Origin: Paracoccus binzhouensis
Lineage (GTDB): Bacteria; Pseudomonadota; Alphaproteobacteria; Rhodobacterales; Rhodobacteraceae
Direction of reading: 5' to 3'
Length of the DNA stretch: 44,025 nucleotides
Assembly (NCBI RefSeq): GCF_016446475.1
Contig: NZ_JAEHFP010000022.1
Location: forward strand, 1 to 44,025
Shown here: positions 1-7,251 of the stretch, in pieces
How positions within the stretch are numbered: position 1 is the stretch's first letter
Layout: the number at the start of each line of letters is the position of its first letter
Program-made: the position numbers and the translations under genes
The notes under the pieces: model-generated
What the model was told of the DNA's origin: nothing
Databases searched by the model: none
Seen by the model: the letters and a program-made list of their open reading frames with translations, nothing else

Positions 1-543
1 CTCGGCCAGCGCCGTCAGCGCAGCGGGGCCGGGCCGCTCGGGCAGGCCGTAGAGCAGCCGCGCAGCCTCGGCCAGCGCCAGGTCGCCGGCGGCAAAGGCA
101 TCGGCGCGGCCGAGCGCGAATTTCAGATAGATCTCGGCGGTCCAGCGGCCGATTCCCGGCAAGGCGGTCAGCGTCGCGATCACCTCCTCGTCCGGCAGCG
201 CGCGCAGCCCTGGCCAGTCGACACGCGCCGCGACGATGCCGCGCAGGTAGCGGATCTTCGGCCGCGACAGGCCGGCGGCGCGCAGGGCCTCGTCATCCGC
301 CGCCGCGATCCCGGCCTCGCCGGCCAGCCCCGCCGCGGCCATGCGCGCACCGATGGCCACCGCCGCCCGGGTCGAGATCTGCTGCGAGACCAGCGCGTCG
401 CGGATCGCCGGGAACCCCTCGGGCCAGCGCCGCAGCGGCAGGGGCAGCAGCGCCGGCAGCTCGCGCGCCCAGACCGGGCAGACCCGCACAAGATGCGCCG
501 CGCCTTCCTGCAGATCGGCGGCGGTGCGGATCTCGCGCGTCAT
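1..543 (-). CDS. DNA-3-methyladenine glycosylase II-like (HhH-GPD), 3' end missing
   Basis: Base-excision repair glycosylase of the AlkA/HhH-GPD family, expected to remove alkylated bases in the cytoplasm. About 181 residues are visible and the C-terminus lies beyond the window start. The helix-hairpin-helix LPGIGRWTAEIYLKFALG is followed by AGDLAL, whose Asp is the family's catalytic aspartate; no lysine sits at the position used by bifunctional glycosylases, so a monofunctional enzyme is expected. QQISTRAAVAIGARM earlier in the protein also fits the family. The ATG at 543 overlaps the stop of the upstream GntR gene by four bases (ATGA), implying translational coupling. The exact lesion specificity is not resolvable. 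Confidence 0.85.
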   Translation of the reverse strand, partial: MTREIRTAADLQEGAAHLVRVCPVWARELPALLPLPLRRWPEGFPAIRDALVSQQISTRAAVAIGARMAAAGLAGEAGIAAADDEALRAAGLSRPKIRYLRGIVAARVDWPGLRALPDEEVIATLTALPGIGRWTAEIYLKFALGRADAFAAGDLALAEAARLLYGLPERPGPAALTALAE

Positions 544-1172
544 TCCTCCTCGTCGGCCAGTCGCGCCTCTTCCTTCAGCCGGGTCTCGAAGGCCATCGAG
601 ATATGATGCCGCAGCGCCTGTTCCGCCGCCGCCCCGTCATGGGCGGCGATAGCATCGACGATGGCCTGGTGCTCGTCCAGCGTCACCACGTCGCGGCCCT
701 GAGCGGCCAGGCTGGTGCGCGCCATCAGGGCCATGCTGCGATGCACCAGGTCCAGCTGCTGCACCAGATAGCGGTTGTGCGAGGCCAGGTGGATCTGGTG
801 GTGAAAGCGGCGGTTCGCCCGCGCCAGGGCCTGCGGGTCGCCCAGGATGGCGCGGTCCTCCTCGACCATGCCGGACAGCACGCGGACCTCCTCGGGCGTG
901 GCGTGGCGGGCGGCCAGCCGCGCGGCCAGCGCCTCAAGCTCGGCGCGCACGGTGTAAAGCTCGGCCAGCTGGTTGTGGTCCAGCGTGGCGACGATCAGGC
1001 TGCGCCCGTCGCGCTTCAGCATGGACTGGGTTTCCAGCCGCTGCAAAGCCTCGCGGACCGGGGTGCGCGAGACGCCGAAACGCTCGGCCAGCTCGGATTC
1101 GACCAGCCGGTCGCCGGGGCGATAGATGCCGTTGTCGATGGCGGAAAGGATCAGGGAATAGGCGTCTTTCAT
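540..1172 (-). CDS. GntR-family transcriptional regulator, FCD (FadR) subfamily
   Basis: DNA-binding repressor or activator with an N-terminal winged helix (LVESELAERFGVSRTPVREALQ is the recognition region, cited here in part) and a C-terminal all-helical FCD ligand domain with the usual metal-ligand-like histidines (RRFHHQIH, and later LRHHISMAFE). I start it at the ATG at 1172 (210 residues). An upstream in-frame ATG at 1214 would add 14 residues but would place a perfect palindrome (1188-1209) inside the gene and leave only about 22 bases to the divergent HAD gene. Its 3' end overlaps the glycosylase start. FCD regulators usually bind carboxylic acids; the ligand here is unknown. Confidence 0.9.
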   Translation of the reverse strand: MKDAYSLILSAIDNGIYRPGDRLVESELAERFGVSRTPVREALQRLETQSMLKRDGRSLIVATLDHNQLAELYTVRAELEALAARLAARHATPEEVRVLSGMVEEDRAILGDPQALARANRRFHHQIHLASHNRYLVQQLDLVHRSMALMARTSLAAQGRDVVTLDEHQAIVDAIAAHDGAAAEQALRHHISMAFETRLKEEARLADEEE

Positions 1173-1187
1173 GCCGGCACGATCCCC

Positions 1188-1209
1188 GCTTGCAACGGCG
1201 ATTGCAAGC
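1188..1209. promoter_or_regulatory. Operator-like perfect inverted repeat between divergent genes
   Basis: GCTTGCAA, six-base spacer, TTGCAAGC: both 8-bp arms match exactly. It lies between the GntR start (1172) and the HAD-gene start (1237), the usual place for an autoregulatory GntR operator. That the neighbouring GntR protein binds it is inference. Confidence 0.55.
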
Positions 1210-1236
1210 GTCATGCCGCGGGTTTAGGCAGGCGGC

Positions 1237-1923
1237 ATGGATTTTCGTCATGTCTCCACCTGGATCTTCGATCTGGACAACACGCTTTATGCGCCCGAGG
1301 TCAGGCTTTTCGCCCAGATCGAGCGGCGCATGACCGCCTATGTCATGCGCGCCTTGCGCGTGACCGAACCCGAGGCGAACCGGCTGCGCCGCCATTACTG
1401 GCGGACGCACGGCACCACCCTGGCCGGGCTGATGGCCGAGCACGGCATCGAGCCCCTGCCCTATCTGCGCGACGTCCACGACATCGACTTCACGGTCCTG
1501 ACCCCGGACCCGGAACTGGCGGCGCTGATCGCCGCCCTGCCCGGCCGCAAGATCGTGCATACCAATGCCGACAGCGCCTATGCGGCGCGGGTGCTGGAAC
1601 ATCGCGGGCTGCTGGTCTTCGACGCGATCCATGGCGTCGAGGAGGCGGGCTTCCACCCCAAGCCGGATGCGCGCGCTTATGCCGCAGTCCTGGCGGCCGA
1701 AGGGTTCGAGCCGGCCGGCGCCGCCATGTTCGAGGACGATCCCAGGAACCTCGCCGTCCCGCATGAGCTTGGAATGCGGACGATTCTGGTCGGTCCGGGG
1801 CGCCACGGCCCGGACGAACTGGCCGGGGACCAGGATCACGGGCCGCATGTGCATTACCGGACCGGCGACCTGGCCGCCTTCCTGCGCGGGCTTGCCGGAA
1901 CCGGCGGGCCGGTTAAGACTTGA
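1237..1923 (+). CDS. HAD-family pyrimidine 5'-nucleotidase-like phosphatase
   Basis: A 228-residue haloacid-dehalogenase hydrolase. Motif I is FDLDNTLYAPE with the nucleophile Asp12 and the acid/base Asp14; motif II is in HTNADS; motif III is the lysine of FHPKPDARAY; motif IV is FEDDPRNL. DNTLY in motif I and the overall length match the pyrimidine 5'-nucleotidase group (SDT1/YjjG type), which dephosphorylates nucleoside monophosphates in the cytosol. It is divergent from the GntR gene across a short intergenic gap that holds a palindrome, so it may be a target of that regulator. Another small-molecule phosphatase activity is possible. Confidence 0.85.
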   Translation: MDFRHVSTWIFDLDNTLYAPEVRLFAQIERRMTAYVMRALRVTEPEANRLRRHYWRTHGTTLAGLMAEHGIEPLPYLRDVHDIDFTVLTPDPELAALIAALPGRKIVHTNADSAYAARVLEHRGLLVFDAIHGVEEAGFHPKPDARAYAAVLAAEGFEPAGAAMFEDDPRNLAVPHELGMRTILVGPGRHGPDELAGDQDHGPHVHYRTGDLAAFLRGLAGTGGPVKT

Positions 1924-1964
1924 GCCTCCGCCCGACAGGAAAACCGCAAGCCAAGGAACGCGCC

Positions 1965-2174
1965 ATGTCCCAACCGCTCACCCCCGCCGAAGCCGCCGCC
2001 CAGGACCGGGCCGAGGCGCGCACCGCGAGAAGCCTTTTCACCTTCGCGCTGCTGGCGGTAGTGCTCTCGGTGGTGGTCCTGGTGCTCTGGGGCCTGCCGG
2101 GGCTCAGCCTGATCGCGCTGGCCGCGACGGCGCTGGTCTTCGCCATGCTCGCCGCCTATGCGGCCGGGTTCTAG
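1965..2174 (+). CDS. Small two-helix membrane protein, function unknown
   Basis: A 69-residue protein starting at the ATG at 1965, preceded by an AAGGAA-type ribosome site. The first 25 residues are polar (MSQPLTPAEAAAQDRAEART), followed by two hydrophobic segments separated by a short GLPG turn and ending in AAYAAGF, so it should span the inner membrane twice. A longer in-frame start at 1920 overlaps the HAD stop and lacks a good ribosome site. It lies 13 bases upstream of the UbiH-family gene and is probably co-transcribed with it. I do not recognise a named family. Confidence 0.65.
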   Translation: MSQPLTPAEAAAQDRAEARTARSLFTFALLAVVLSVVVLVLWGLPGLSLIALAATALVFAMLAAYAAGF

Positions 2175-2187
2175 GCCGGCCCCGACC

Positions 2188-3378
2188 ATGCAGATCGACG
2201 ATACCGAGGTCCTCGTCTCCGGCGGCGGCATCGCCGGGCTGATCGCGGCCGCCGCCTTCGGCAGCGCCGGGCATCGGGTGGTCTGCGTCGACCCCGCCCC
2301 GCCGGTGACCGACGAGGCGGCCGAGGGCTCGGACCTGCGCAGCACCGCCTTCCTGCATCCCTCGGTCGCCGTGCTGCAGGCGGCCGGGCTGTGGGACCGC
2401 CTTTCCCCGCATGCCACGGCGCTGCAGGTGATGCGGATCATCGACGCCGGCGGGAAGCTGCCGCAGGCGCGGCTGGCCCGTGATTTCGACGCCGCCGAGA
2501 TCTCGGACCAGCCCTTCGGCTGGAACCTGCCCAACTGGCTTTTGAAGCGCGAGATCTCGGCCCGCCTCGCCGGGCTGCAGAATGTCCGCTTCCTGCCCGG
2601 CACCGGCACGGCGGGGCTGCTGGTCCGCGACAGCGAGGCCCTGGCGACGCTGACCGATGGCCGACGCATCCGCGCGAAGCTGGTGATCGGCGCCGACGGC
2701 CGCAACTCGCCGGTGCGTGAGGCGCTCGGCATCGGCACCCGCACCCTGCGCTACGGCCAGAAGGCGCTGGCCTTCGCCGTCACCCATGACCGCCCGCACG
2801 AGAACGTCTCGACCGAGATCCACCGCTCGGGCGGCCCCTTCACGCTGGTGCCGCTGCCCGACCGCGACGGCAGACCCAGCTCGGCCGTGGTCTGGATGGA
2901 GCGCGGCACCGAAACCGCCCGGCTGCGCGCCCTGCCCCGCGAGGCGTTCGAGGCCGAACTGAACCGCCGCTCGGCCGGGGTGCTGGGCCACCTGACCCAG
3001 GCCACGCGGCTGACGGAATGGCCGATCATCAGCCAGATCGCCGACCGCTTCACCGGCCCGCGCACGGCGCTGATCGCCGAGGCCGCGCATGTCGTCCCGC
3101 CCATCGGCGCCCAGGGGCTGAACATGAGCCTTGCCGATCTCGCCGCCCTGCTCGATCTCTCCTCCAGGAATCCCGGCAGCGCGTCCTCTCTCGCCGCTTA
3201 TGAGCGCCGTCGCCGCCCCGAGGCGCTGGCCCGGCTGATCGGCATCGACGCGCTCAACCGCGCCAGCATGATCGCGGCCCGGCCGCTGCGCGACCTGCGC
3301 GCCGCCACCCTGGGCGGGCTCTACGCCGTTGCCCCGGTCCGCCGCATCCTGATGCGCGCCGGCCTGGGCGTCAGCTGA
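2188..3378 (+). CDS. UbiH/UbiF-family FAD-dependent hydroxylase
   Basis: A 396-residue class A flavoprotein monooxygenase, most likely acting on the ubiquinone ring. The Rossmann FAD motif is VSGGGIAGLIAAAAFGSAGH near the start; the DG motif is VIGADGRNSPVRE around residue 175; the second FAD motif is IAEAAHVVPPIGAQGLNMSL, with Ala-Glu-Ala where many homologues have Gly-Asp-Ala, a variant I recall in alphaproteobacterial members. The ATG at 2188 gives the normal N-terminus; an upstream in-frame start would add ten residues that look like non-coding sequence. Which ring position is hydroxylated cannot be told. Confidence 0.88.
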   Translation: MQIDDTEVLVSGGGIAGLIAAAAFGSAGHRVVCVDPAPPVTDEAAEGSDLRSTAFLHPSVAVLQAAGLWDRLSPHATALQVMRIIDAGGKLPQARLARDFDAAEISDQPFGWNLPNWLLKREISARLAGLQNVRFLPGTGTAGLLVRDSEALATLTDGRRIRAKLVIGADGRNSPVREALGIGTRTLRYGQKALAFAVTHDRPHENVSTEIHRSGGPFTLVPLPDRDGRPSSAVVWMERGTETARLRALPREAFEAELNRRSAGVLGHLTQATRLTEWPIISQIADRFTGPRTALIAEAAHVVPPIGAQGLNMSLADLAALLDLSSRNPGSASSLAAYERRRRPEALARLIGIDALNRASMIAARPLRDLRAATLGGLYAVAPVRRILMRAGLGVS

Positions 3379-3380
3379 GC

Positions 3381-3470
3381 GGCTTTCCGTTTTCCAAATA
3401 CCCATCTTGGCAACCGGGCCAGCGTCCGCATGGCTGGACGGTCGCAGGGGTATTTGAAAAACGGAAAGCC
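3381..3470. repeat. Long imperfect inverted repeat upstream of radA
   Basis: The left arm (3381-3403) and right arm (3448-3470) are 23 bases each and pair with one mismatch; the spacer is 44 bases and holds a small GTCC/GGAC stem. The arms contain the core CAAATACCC, which recurs elsewhere in this window. It fills most of the 141-base gap between the ubiH-type gene and radA. It could be a terminator, a leader structure or a mobile palindromic unit. Confidence 0.75.
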
Positions 3471-3519
3471 CGTCCGGTGCCCCATGGCATCCCCCGACGC
3501 GATCTGCCACATATCCCGC

Positions 3520-4884
3520 ATGGCCAGACCGATCACCGCCTTTACCTGCACCGCCTGCGGCGCCAGCCACCGGAAATGGTCCGGCCGCTGCGATGCCTGC
3601 GGCGCCTGGAACACCGTCGTCGAGGAAGCGCCGCTGAGCCAGGGGCCGGGTCGCGGCCTCGGCACGCTCAAGGGCAAGAGCATCCCGCTTTCGGGGCTCG
3701 ATACGCAGGAGGCGCCGCCTGCCCGGACCGTCTCGGGCATGGCCGAGTTCGACCGGGTGCTGGGCGGCGGGCTGGTGCCCGGCTCGGCCGTGCTGGTCGG
3801 AGGCGATCCCGGCATCGGCAAGTCCACCCTGCTGCTGCAGGCCGCCGCCGCCTTCGCCCGCGCCGGCCAGCAGGCGATCTATGTCTCGGGCGAGGAAGCC
3901 GGCGCCCAGGTGCGGCTGCGGGCGCAGCGCCTGGGCCTGGGCGACGCGCCGGTGCGGCTGGGGGCCGAGACGGCGCTGCGCGACATCCTGACAACGCTGG
4001 ATGCCGAACGCCCGGACGTCGCGGTGATCGACTCGGTCCAGACGCTCTGGTCCGACCGGATCGAAGCGGCGCCGGGCTCGGTGGCGCAGGTCCGCGCCAG
4101 CGCCCATGAGCTGGTCACCTTCGCCAAGCGCCGCGGCACCTCGGTCATCCTGGTCGGCCATGTCACCAAGGAGGGCCAGATCGCCGGCCCCCGCGTCGTC
4201 GAGCACATGGTCGATACCGTGCTGTATTTCGAGGGCGAGCGCGGCCACCAGTTCCGCATCCTGCGCGCCCACAAGAACCGCTTCGGCCCGGCCGACGAGA
4301 TCGGCGTCTTCGAGATGACCGGCGGCGGGCTGGCCGAAGTCGCCAACCCCTCGGCGCTGTTTTTGTCCGAACGCGGCGAGGCCAGCGCCGGCTCGGCGGT
4401 CTTCGCCGGCATCGAGGGCACCCGGCCGGTGCTGACCGAAGTGCAGGCCCTCGTCGCCCCCTCGACATTGGCAAGTCCCCGCCGAACCGTGGTCGGGCTC
4501 GATGGCGGCCGGGTCTCGACCATCCTTGCCGTGCTCGAGGCGCGCTGCGCCATCCCCTTCGCCGGGCTGGACGTTTTTCTTAATGTTGCCGGGGGGATGC
4601 GGGTCAGCGAACCCGCCGCCGACCTGGCCATCGCCGCGGCGCTGCTCAGCGCGCGCGAGGATGCGGCGCTTCCCGCCGATTGCGTGCTTTTCGGCGAAAT
4701 CAGCCTGTCCGGGGCGCTGCGGCCGGTCGCCCAGGCGGAAAACAGGTTGAAAGAAGCGCAGAAACTTGGTTTTTCACGGGCGATCCTGCCAGCGGCCACC
4801 AAGGTCGAGGGCGTGGCCGGGATGCGGATCGACCGCATCGCCGACCTGACAAGTTTCGTGGGCGAGACCTTCGGCGCCGGATGA
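3520..4884 (+). CDS. radA: DNA repair protein RadA/Sms
   Basis: A 454-residue RecA-related ATPase that helps branch migration and processing of recombination intermediates. In order: an N-terminal zinc finger CTACG...CDACG (residues about 10-26), Walker A GGDPGIGKST, the family-specific KNRFG motif, and a C-terminal Lon-protease-like domain (LDVFLNVAGGMRVSEPAADL is part of it). The start at 3520 begins MARPITAFTC directly before the zinc finger; the open frame runs up to 3430 but that stretch reads through the inverted repeat and is not like the family. Followed 52 bases later by cvpA on the same strand. Confidence 0.96.
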   Translation: MARPITAFTCTACGASHRKWSGRCDACGAWNTVVEEAPLSQGPGRGLGTLKGKSIPLSGLDTQEAPPARTVSGMAEFDRVLGGGLVPGSAVLVGGDPGIGKSTLLLQAAAAFARAGQQAIYVSGEEAGAQVRLRAQRLGLGDAPVRLGAETALRDILTTLDAERPDVAVIDSVQTLWSDRIEAAPGSVAQVRASAHELVTFAKRRGTSVILVGHVTKEGQIAGPRVVEHMVDTVLYFEGERGHQFRILRAHKNRFGPADEIGVFEMTGGGLAEVANPSALFLSERGEASAGSAVFAGIEGTRPVLTEVQALVAPSTLASPRRTVVGLDGGRVSTILAVLEARCAIPFAGLDVFLNVAGGMRVSEPAADLAIAAALLSAREDAALPADCVLFGEISLSGALRPVAQAENRLKEAQKLGFSRAILPAATKVEGVAGMRIDRIADLTSFVGETFGAG

Positions 4885-4936
4885 CGGTGACGGACCTGGC
4901 CTTCAGACGCGGGCAAAACCGCGAAAGGGCGTGAAA

Positions 4937-5566
4937 ATGGACGGATTCACCATCATCGACGGCATCGTCGCGGCCGTGATCATCCTCTCGGCGATCCTGG
5001 CCTATGCGCGCGGCTTCGTGCGCGAATCGCTGGCGATCCTGGGCTGGATCGGCGCGGCGGTGCTGGCCTTCATCTTCGCGCCGACGGTGCGCCCGATGGT
5101 GGCGCAGGTGCCGGGGCTGAACAAGTTCCTGGCCGACAGCTGCGAGCTGGGCACCATCGCCGGCTTCGCCGCGGTCTTCGCCTTGGCGCTGGTGCTGTTT
5201 TCCATCATCACGCCGCTGTTTTCCTCGGTCGTGCAGCGCTCGGCGCTGGGGGGCGTCGACCAGGGCATGGGCTTTCTGTTCGGGGTGGCGCGCGGCATCC
5301 TGCTCGTTGCCATCGCCTTCATCGTCTATGACCGGGTGATGGCCACGCAGCCGGTGGCGACGGTCGAGAATTCCCGCTCGGCCCAGGTGTTCGAGCGCAT
5401 GCGCGGCCAGATGGACCAGCAGATCCCGCAGGACGCGCCGGGCTGGGTGGTCAGCCGCTACGAGCAGCTGGTGCGCAGCTGCGCCCCCACCGGGCAGCCG
5501 GTCGATGCCGCCACCCCGACCCCGGCCCAGAGCCCGGCCGAAACCCCCGCGGCGCCGGCGAACTGA
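4937..5566 (+). CDS. cvpA: CvpA family inner-membrane protein
   Basis: A 209-residue membrane protein with four predicted hydrophobic segments (roughly residues 8-26, 31-48, 71-97 and 110-130), the CvpA family signature GFVRESLAILGWIGA near the N-terminus, and a Pro/Ala-rich soluble tail. Family members are tied to colicin V production and envelope stress, and the gene often sits beside purF, as here. I choose the ATG at 4937 because AAAGGG at 4924-4929 is then well spaced; the GTG at 4931 would be too close. Confidence 0.9.
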   Translation: MDGFTIIDGIVAAVIILSAILAYARGFVRESLAILGWIGAAVLAFIFAPTVRPMVAQVPGLNKFLADSCELGTIAGFAAVFALALVLFSIITPLFSSVVQRSALGGVDQGMGFLFGVARGILLVAIAFIVYDRVMATQPVATVENSRSAQVFERMRGQMDQQIPQDAPGWVVSRYEQLVRSCAPTGQPVDAATPTPAQSPAETPAAPAN

Positions 5567-5596
5567 ACGGATATGCCGCTTTCGTGACATAAAAAG

Positions 5597-5619
5597 CGCC
5601 CCGCCGCGGCGGTGGGGCG
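5597..5619. terminator. Hairpin between cvpA and purF
   Basis: A GC-rich palindrome (CGCCCC-G/A-CCG arms) follows the cvpA stop by about 30 bases. An A-run precedes it (5591-5595), so the T-run is on the minus strand only, which is odd because no minus-strand gene needs it. Terminator of cvpA is a weak call. Confidence 0.35.
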
Positions 5620-5647
5620 TGACTTCGGCGGCCTGACACCCTAGATT
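5619..5647 (+). promoter_or_regulatory. Candidate purF promoter
   Basis: GTGACT (5619-5624), 17 bases, TAGATT (5642-5647), about 50 bases before the purF start. The -35 and -10 elements are approximate matches to sigma-70 sites. A nearly identical CCCTAGATT is found before the DUF1127 gene. Confidence 0.3.
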
Positions 5648-5695
5648 GGCGTCAAGCACCCATGCCCAGCCCCGGAATAGCCCCAAGAGTCGGTG

Positions 5696-7195
5696 ATGAT
5701 GCAGCCATTCCTTGCCCATCCCTTCGATTCCGACCGCCTGCACGAAGAATGCGGCGTGTTCGGCGTGATCGGAGTGACGGATGCCGCCAATTTCGTCGCG
5801 CTGGGCCTGCACGCCCTGCAGCATCGCGGGCAGGAGGCCGGCGGCATCGTCAGCCATGATGCCGAGCAGGGTTTCAACAGCGCCCACCGCTTCGGCTATG
5901 TCCGCGACAACTTCACCAAGCAAAGCCTGATGGAGACGCTGCCCGGCTCGCTCGCCATCGGCCATGTGCGCTATTCCACCGCCGGCACCAAGGCAGCGAC
6001 GGCGATTCGCGACGTCCAGCCCTTCTTCGGCGAATTCGCCATGGGCGGCTGCGCGGTGGCGCATAACGGCAACATCACCAACGCCATGGCGCTGCGGCGC
6101 GAGCTGATCGAGCGCGGCTCGATCTTCCAGTCCAGCAGCGACAGCGAATGCATCATCCACCTGATGGCGCGCTCGATCCAGCGCAACATCCCCGAGCGGA
6201 TGAAGGACGCGCTGCGCCGGGTCGAGGGCGCCTTTTCGGTCATCGCCATGACCCGCACCAAGCTGATCGGCGTGCGCGACCCCCTGGGCGTGCGGCCGCT
6301 GGTGCTGGGCAGGCTGGGCGACGAGGGCTTCGTGCTGGCCTCGGAGACCTGCGCGCTCGACATCATCGGCGCCGAGTTCCTGCGCGAGATCGAGCCGGGC
6401 GAGATGGTGGTGATCTCCAAGGGCGAGGTCGAAAGCTCGCGTCCCTTCGGCCCCTCCAAGGGCCGGTTCTGCATCTTCGAGCATGTGTATTTCTCGCGCC
6501 CCGATTCGATCATCGGCGGCCGCTCGGTCTATGAGACCCGGCGCCAGATCGGCGTGGAACTGGCGCGCGAGGCCCCGGTCGAGGCCGACCTGGTCTGCCC
6601 GGTGCCCGACAGCGGCACCCCGGCCGCCATCGGCTATGCCCATGAAAGCGGCATCCCCTTCGGCATGGGCATCATCCGCAACCAGTACATGGGCCGGACC
6701 TTCATTGAGCCGACCGAGCAGATCCGCAACATGGGCGTGCGGCTGAAGCTCAACGTCAACCGGGCGCTGGTCAAGGGCAAGCGCGTGGTGCTGGTGGACG
6801 ATTCGGTGGTGCGCGGCACGACCTCGCGCAAGATCAAGGACATGATCCTGGATGCCGGCGCGGCCGAGGTGCATTTCCGCATCGCCTCTCCGCCCACCGC
6901 CTGGCCCTGCTTCTACGGCGTCGACACCCCCGACCGCGACAAGCTGCTGGCGGCGCAGATGTCCGAGGAAGAGATGCGCGAATGGATCGGCGTCGACAGC
7001 CTGGCCTTCGTGTCGCTGGACGGGCTCTATCGCGCCGTGGGCGAGGCGGAAGGCCGCAACAAGTCCTGCCCGCAATATTGCGACGCCTGCTTCTCGGGCG
7101 AATATCCGGTGGCGCCCTTCGACCAACTGGAACGCGGCTTCCGGATGAAATCTGACGGCGTCGCGGGCCATGTGACCGGGCACGCGGCCGAGTAA
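5696..7195 (+). CDS. purF: Amidophosphoribosyltransferase
   Basis: First committed step of purine synthesis: PRPP plus glutamine gives phosphoribosylamine. 499 residues. An N-terminal propeptide of 18 residues precedes ECGVFGVIG, where Cys19 is the nucleophile exposed after cleavage. The class II glutaminase domain continues with ALQHRGQEAGGI and VAHNGNITN. The phosphoribosyltransferase domain has the PRPP loop VVLVDDSVVRGTTSRK. Cysteines near the C-terminus (SCPQYCDACFSGEYP) resemble those that hold an iron-sulfur cluster in some family members. Three consecutive start codons (GTG, ATG, ATG from 5693) make the exact start uncertain by one or two residues. Confidence 0.97.
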   Translation: MMQPFLAHPFDSDRLHEECGVFGVIGVTDAANFVALGLHALQHRGQEAGGIVSHDAEQGFNSAHRFGYVRDNFTKQSLMETLPGSLAIGHVRYSTAGTKAATAIRDVQPFFGEFAMGGCAVAHNGNITNAMALRRELIERGSIFQSSSDSECIIHLMARSIQRNIPERMKDALRRVEGAFSVIAMTRTKLIGVRDPLGVRPLVLGRLGDEGFVLASETCALDIIGAEFLREIEPGEMVVISKGEVESSRPFGPSKGRFCIFEHVYFSRPDSIIGGRSVYETRRQIGVELAREAPVEADLVCPVPDSGTPAAIGYAHESGIPFGMGIIRNQYMGRTFIEPTEQIRNMGVRLKLNVNRALVKGKRVVLVDDSVVRGTTSRKIKDMILDAGAAEVHFRIASPPTAWPCFYGVDTPDRDKLLAAQMSEEEMREWIGVDSLAFVSLDGLYRAVGEAEGRNKSCPQYCDACFSGEYPVAPFDQLERGFRMKSDGVAGHVTGHAAE

Positions 7196-7196
7196 C

Positions 7197-7225
7197 GGCC
7201 CCCGCGACAGGCGAAGGCGGGGGTC
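7197..7225. terminator. Hairpin between convergent purF and phoR-like genes
   Basis: CCCCCGC (7199-7205) pairs with GCGGGGG (7217-7223), extendable by a wobble and a G-C pair, right after the purF stop. There is no U-run. Position between convergent genes suggests a shared terminator. Confidence 0.5.
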
Positions 7226-7251
7226 GATGCCCCGGCCCTGCCTCGTTTCCC

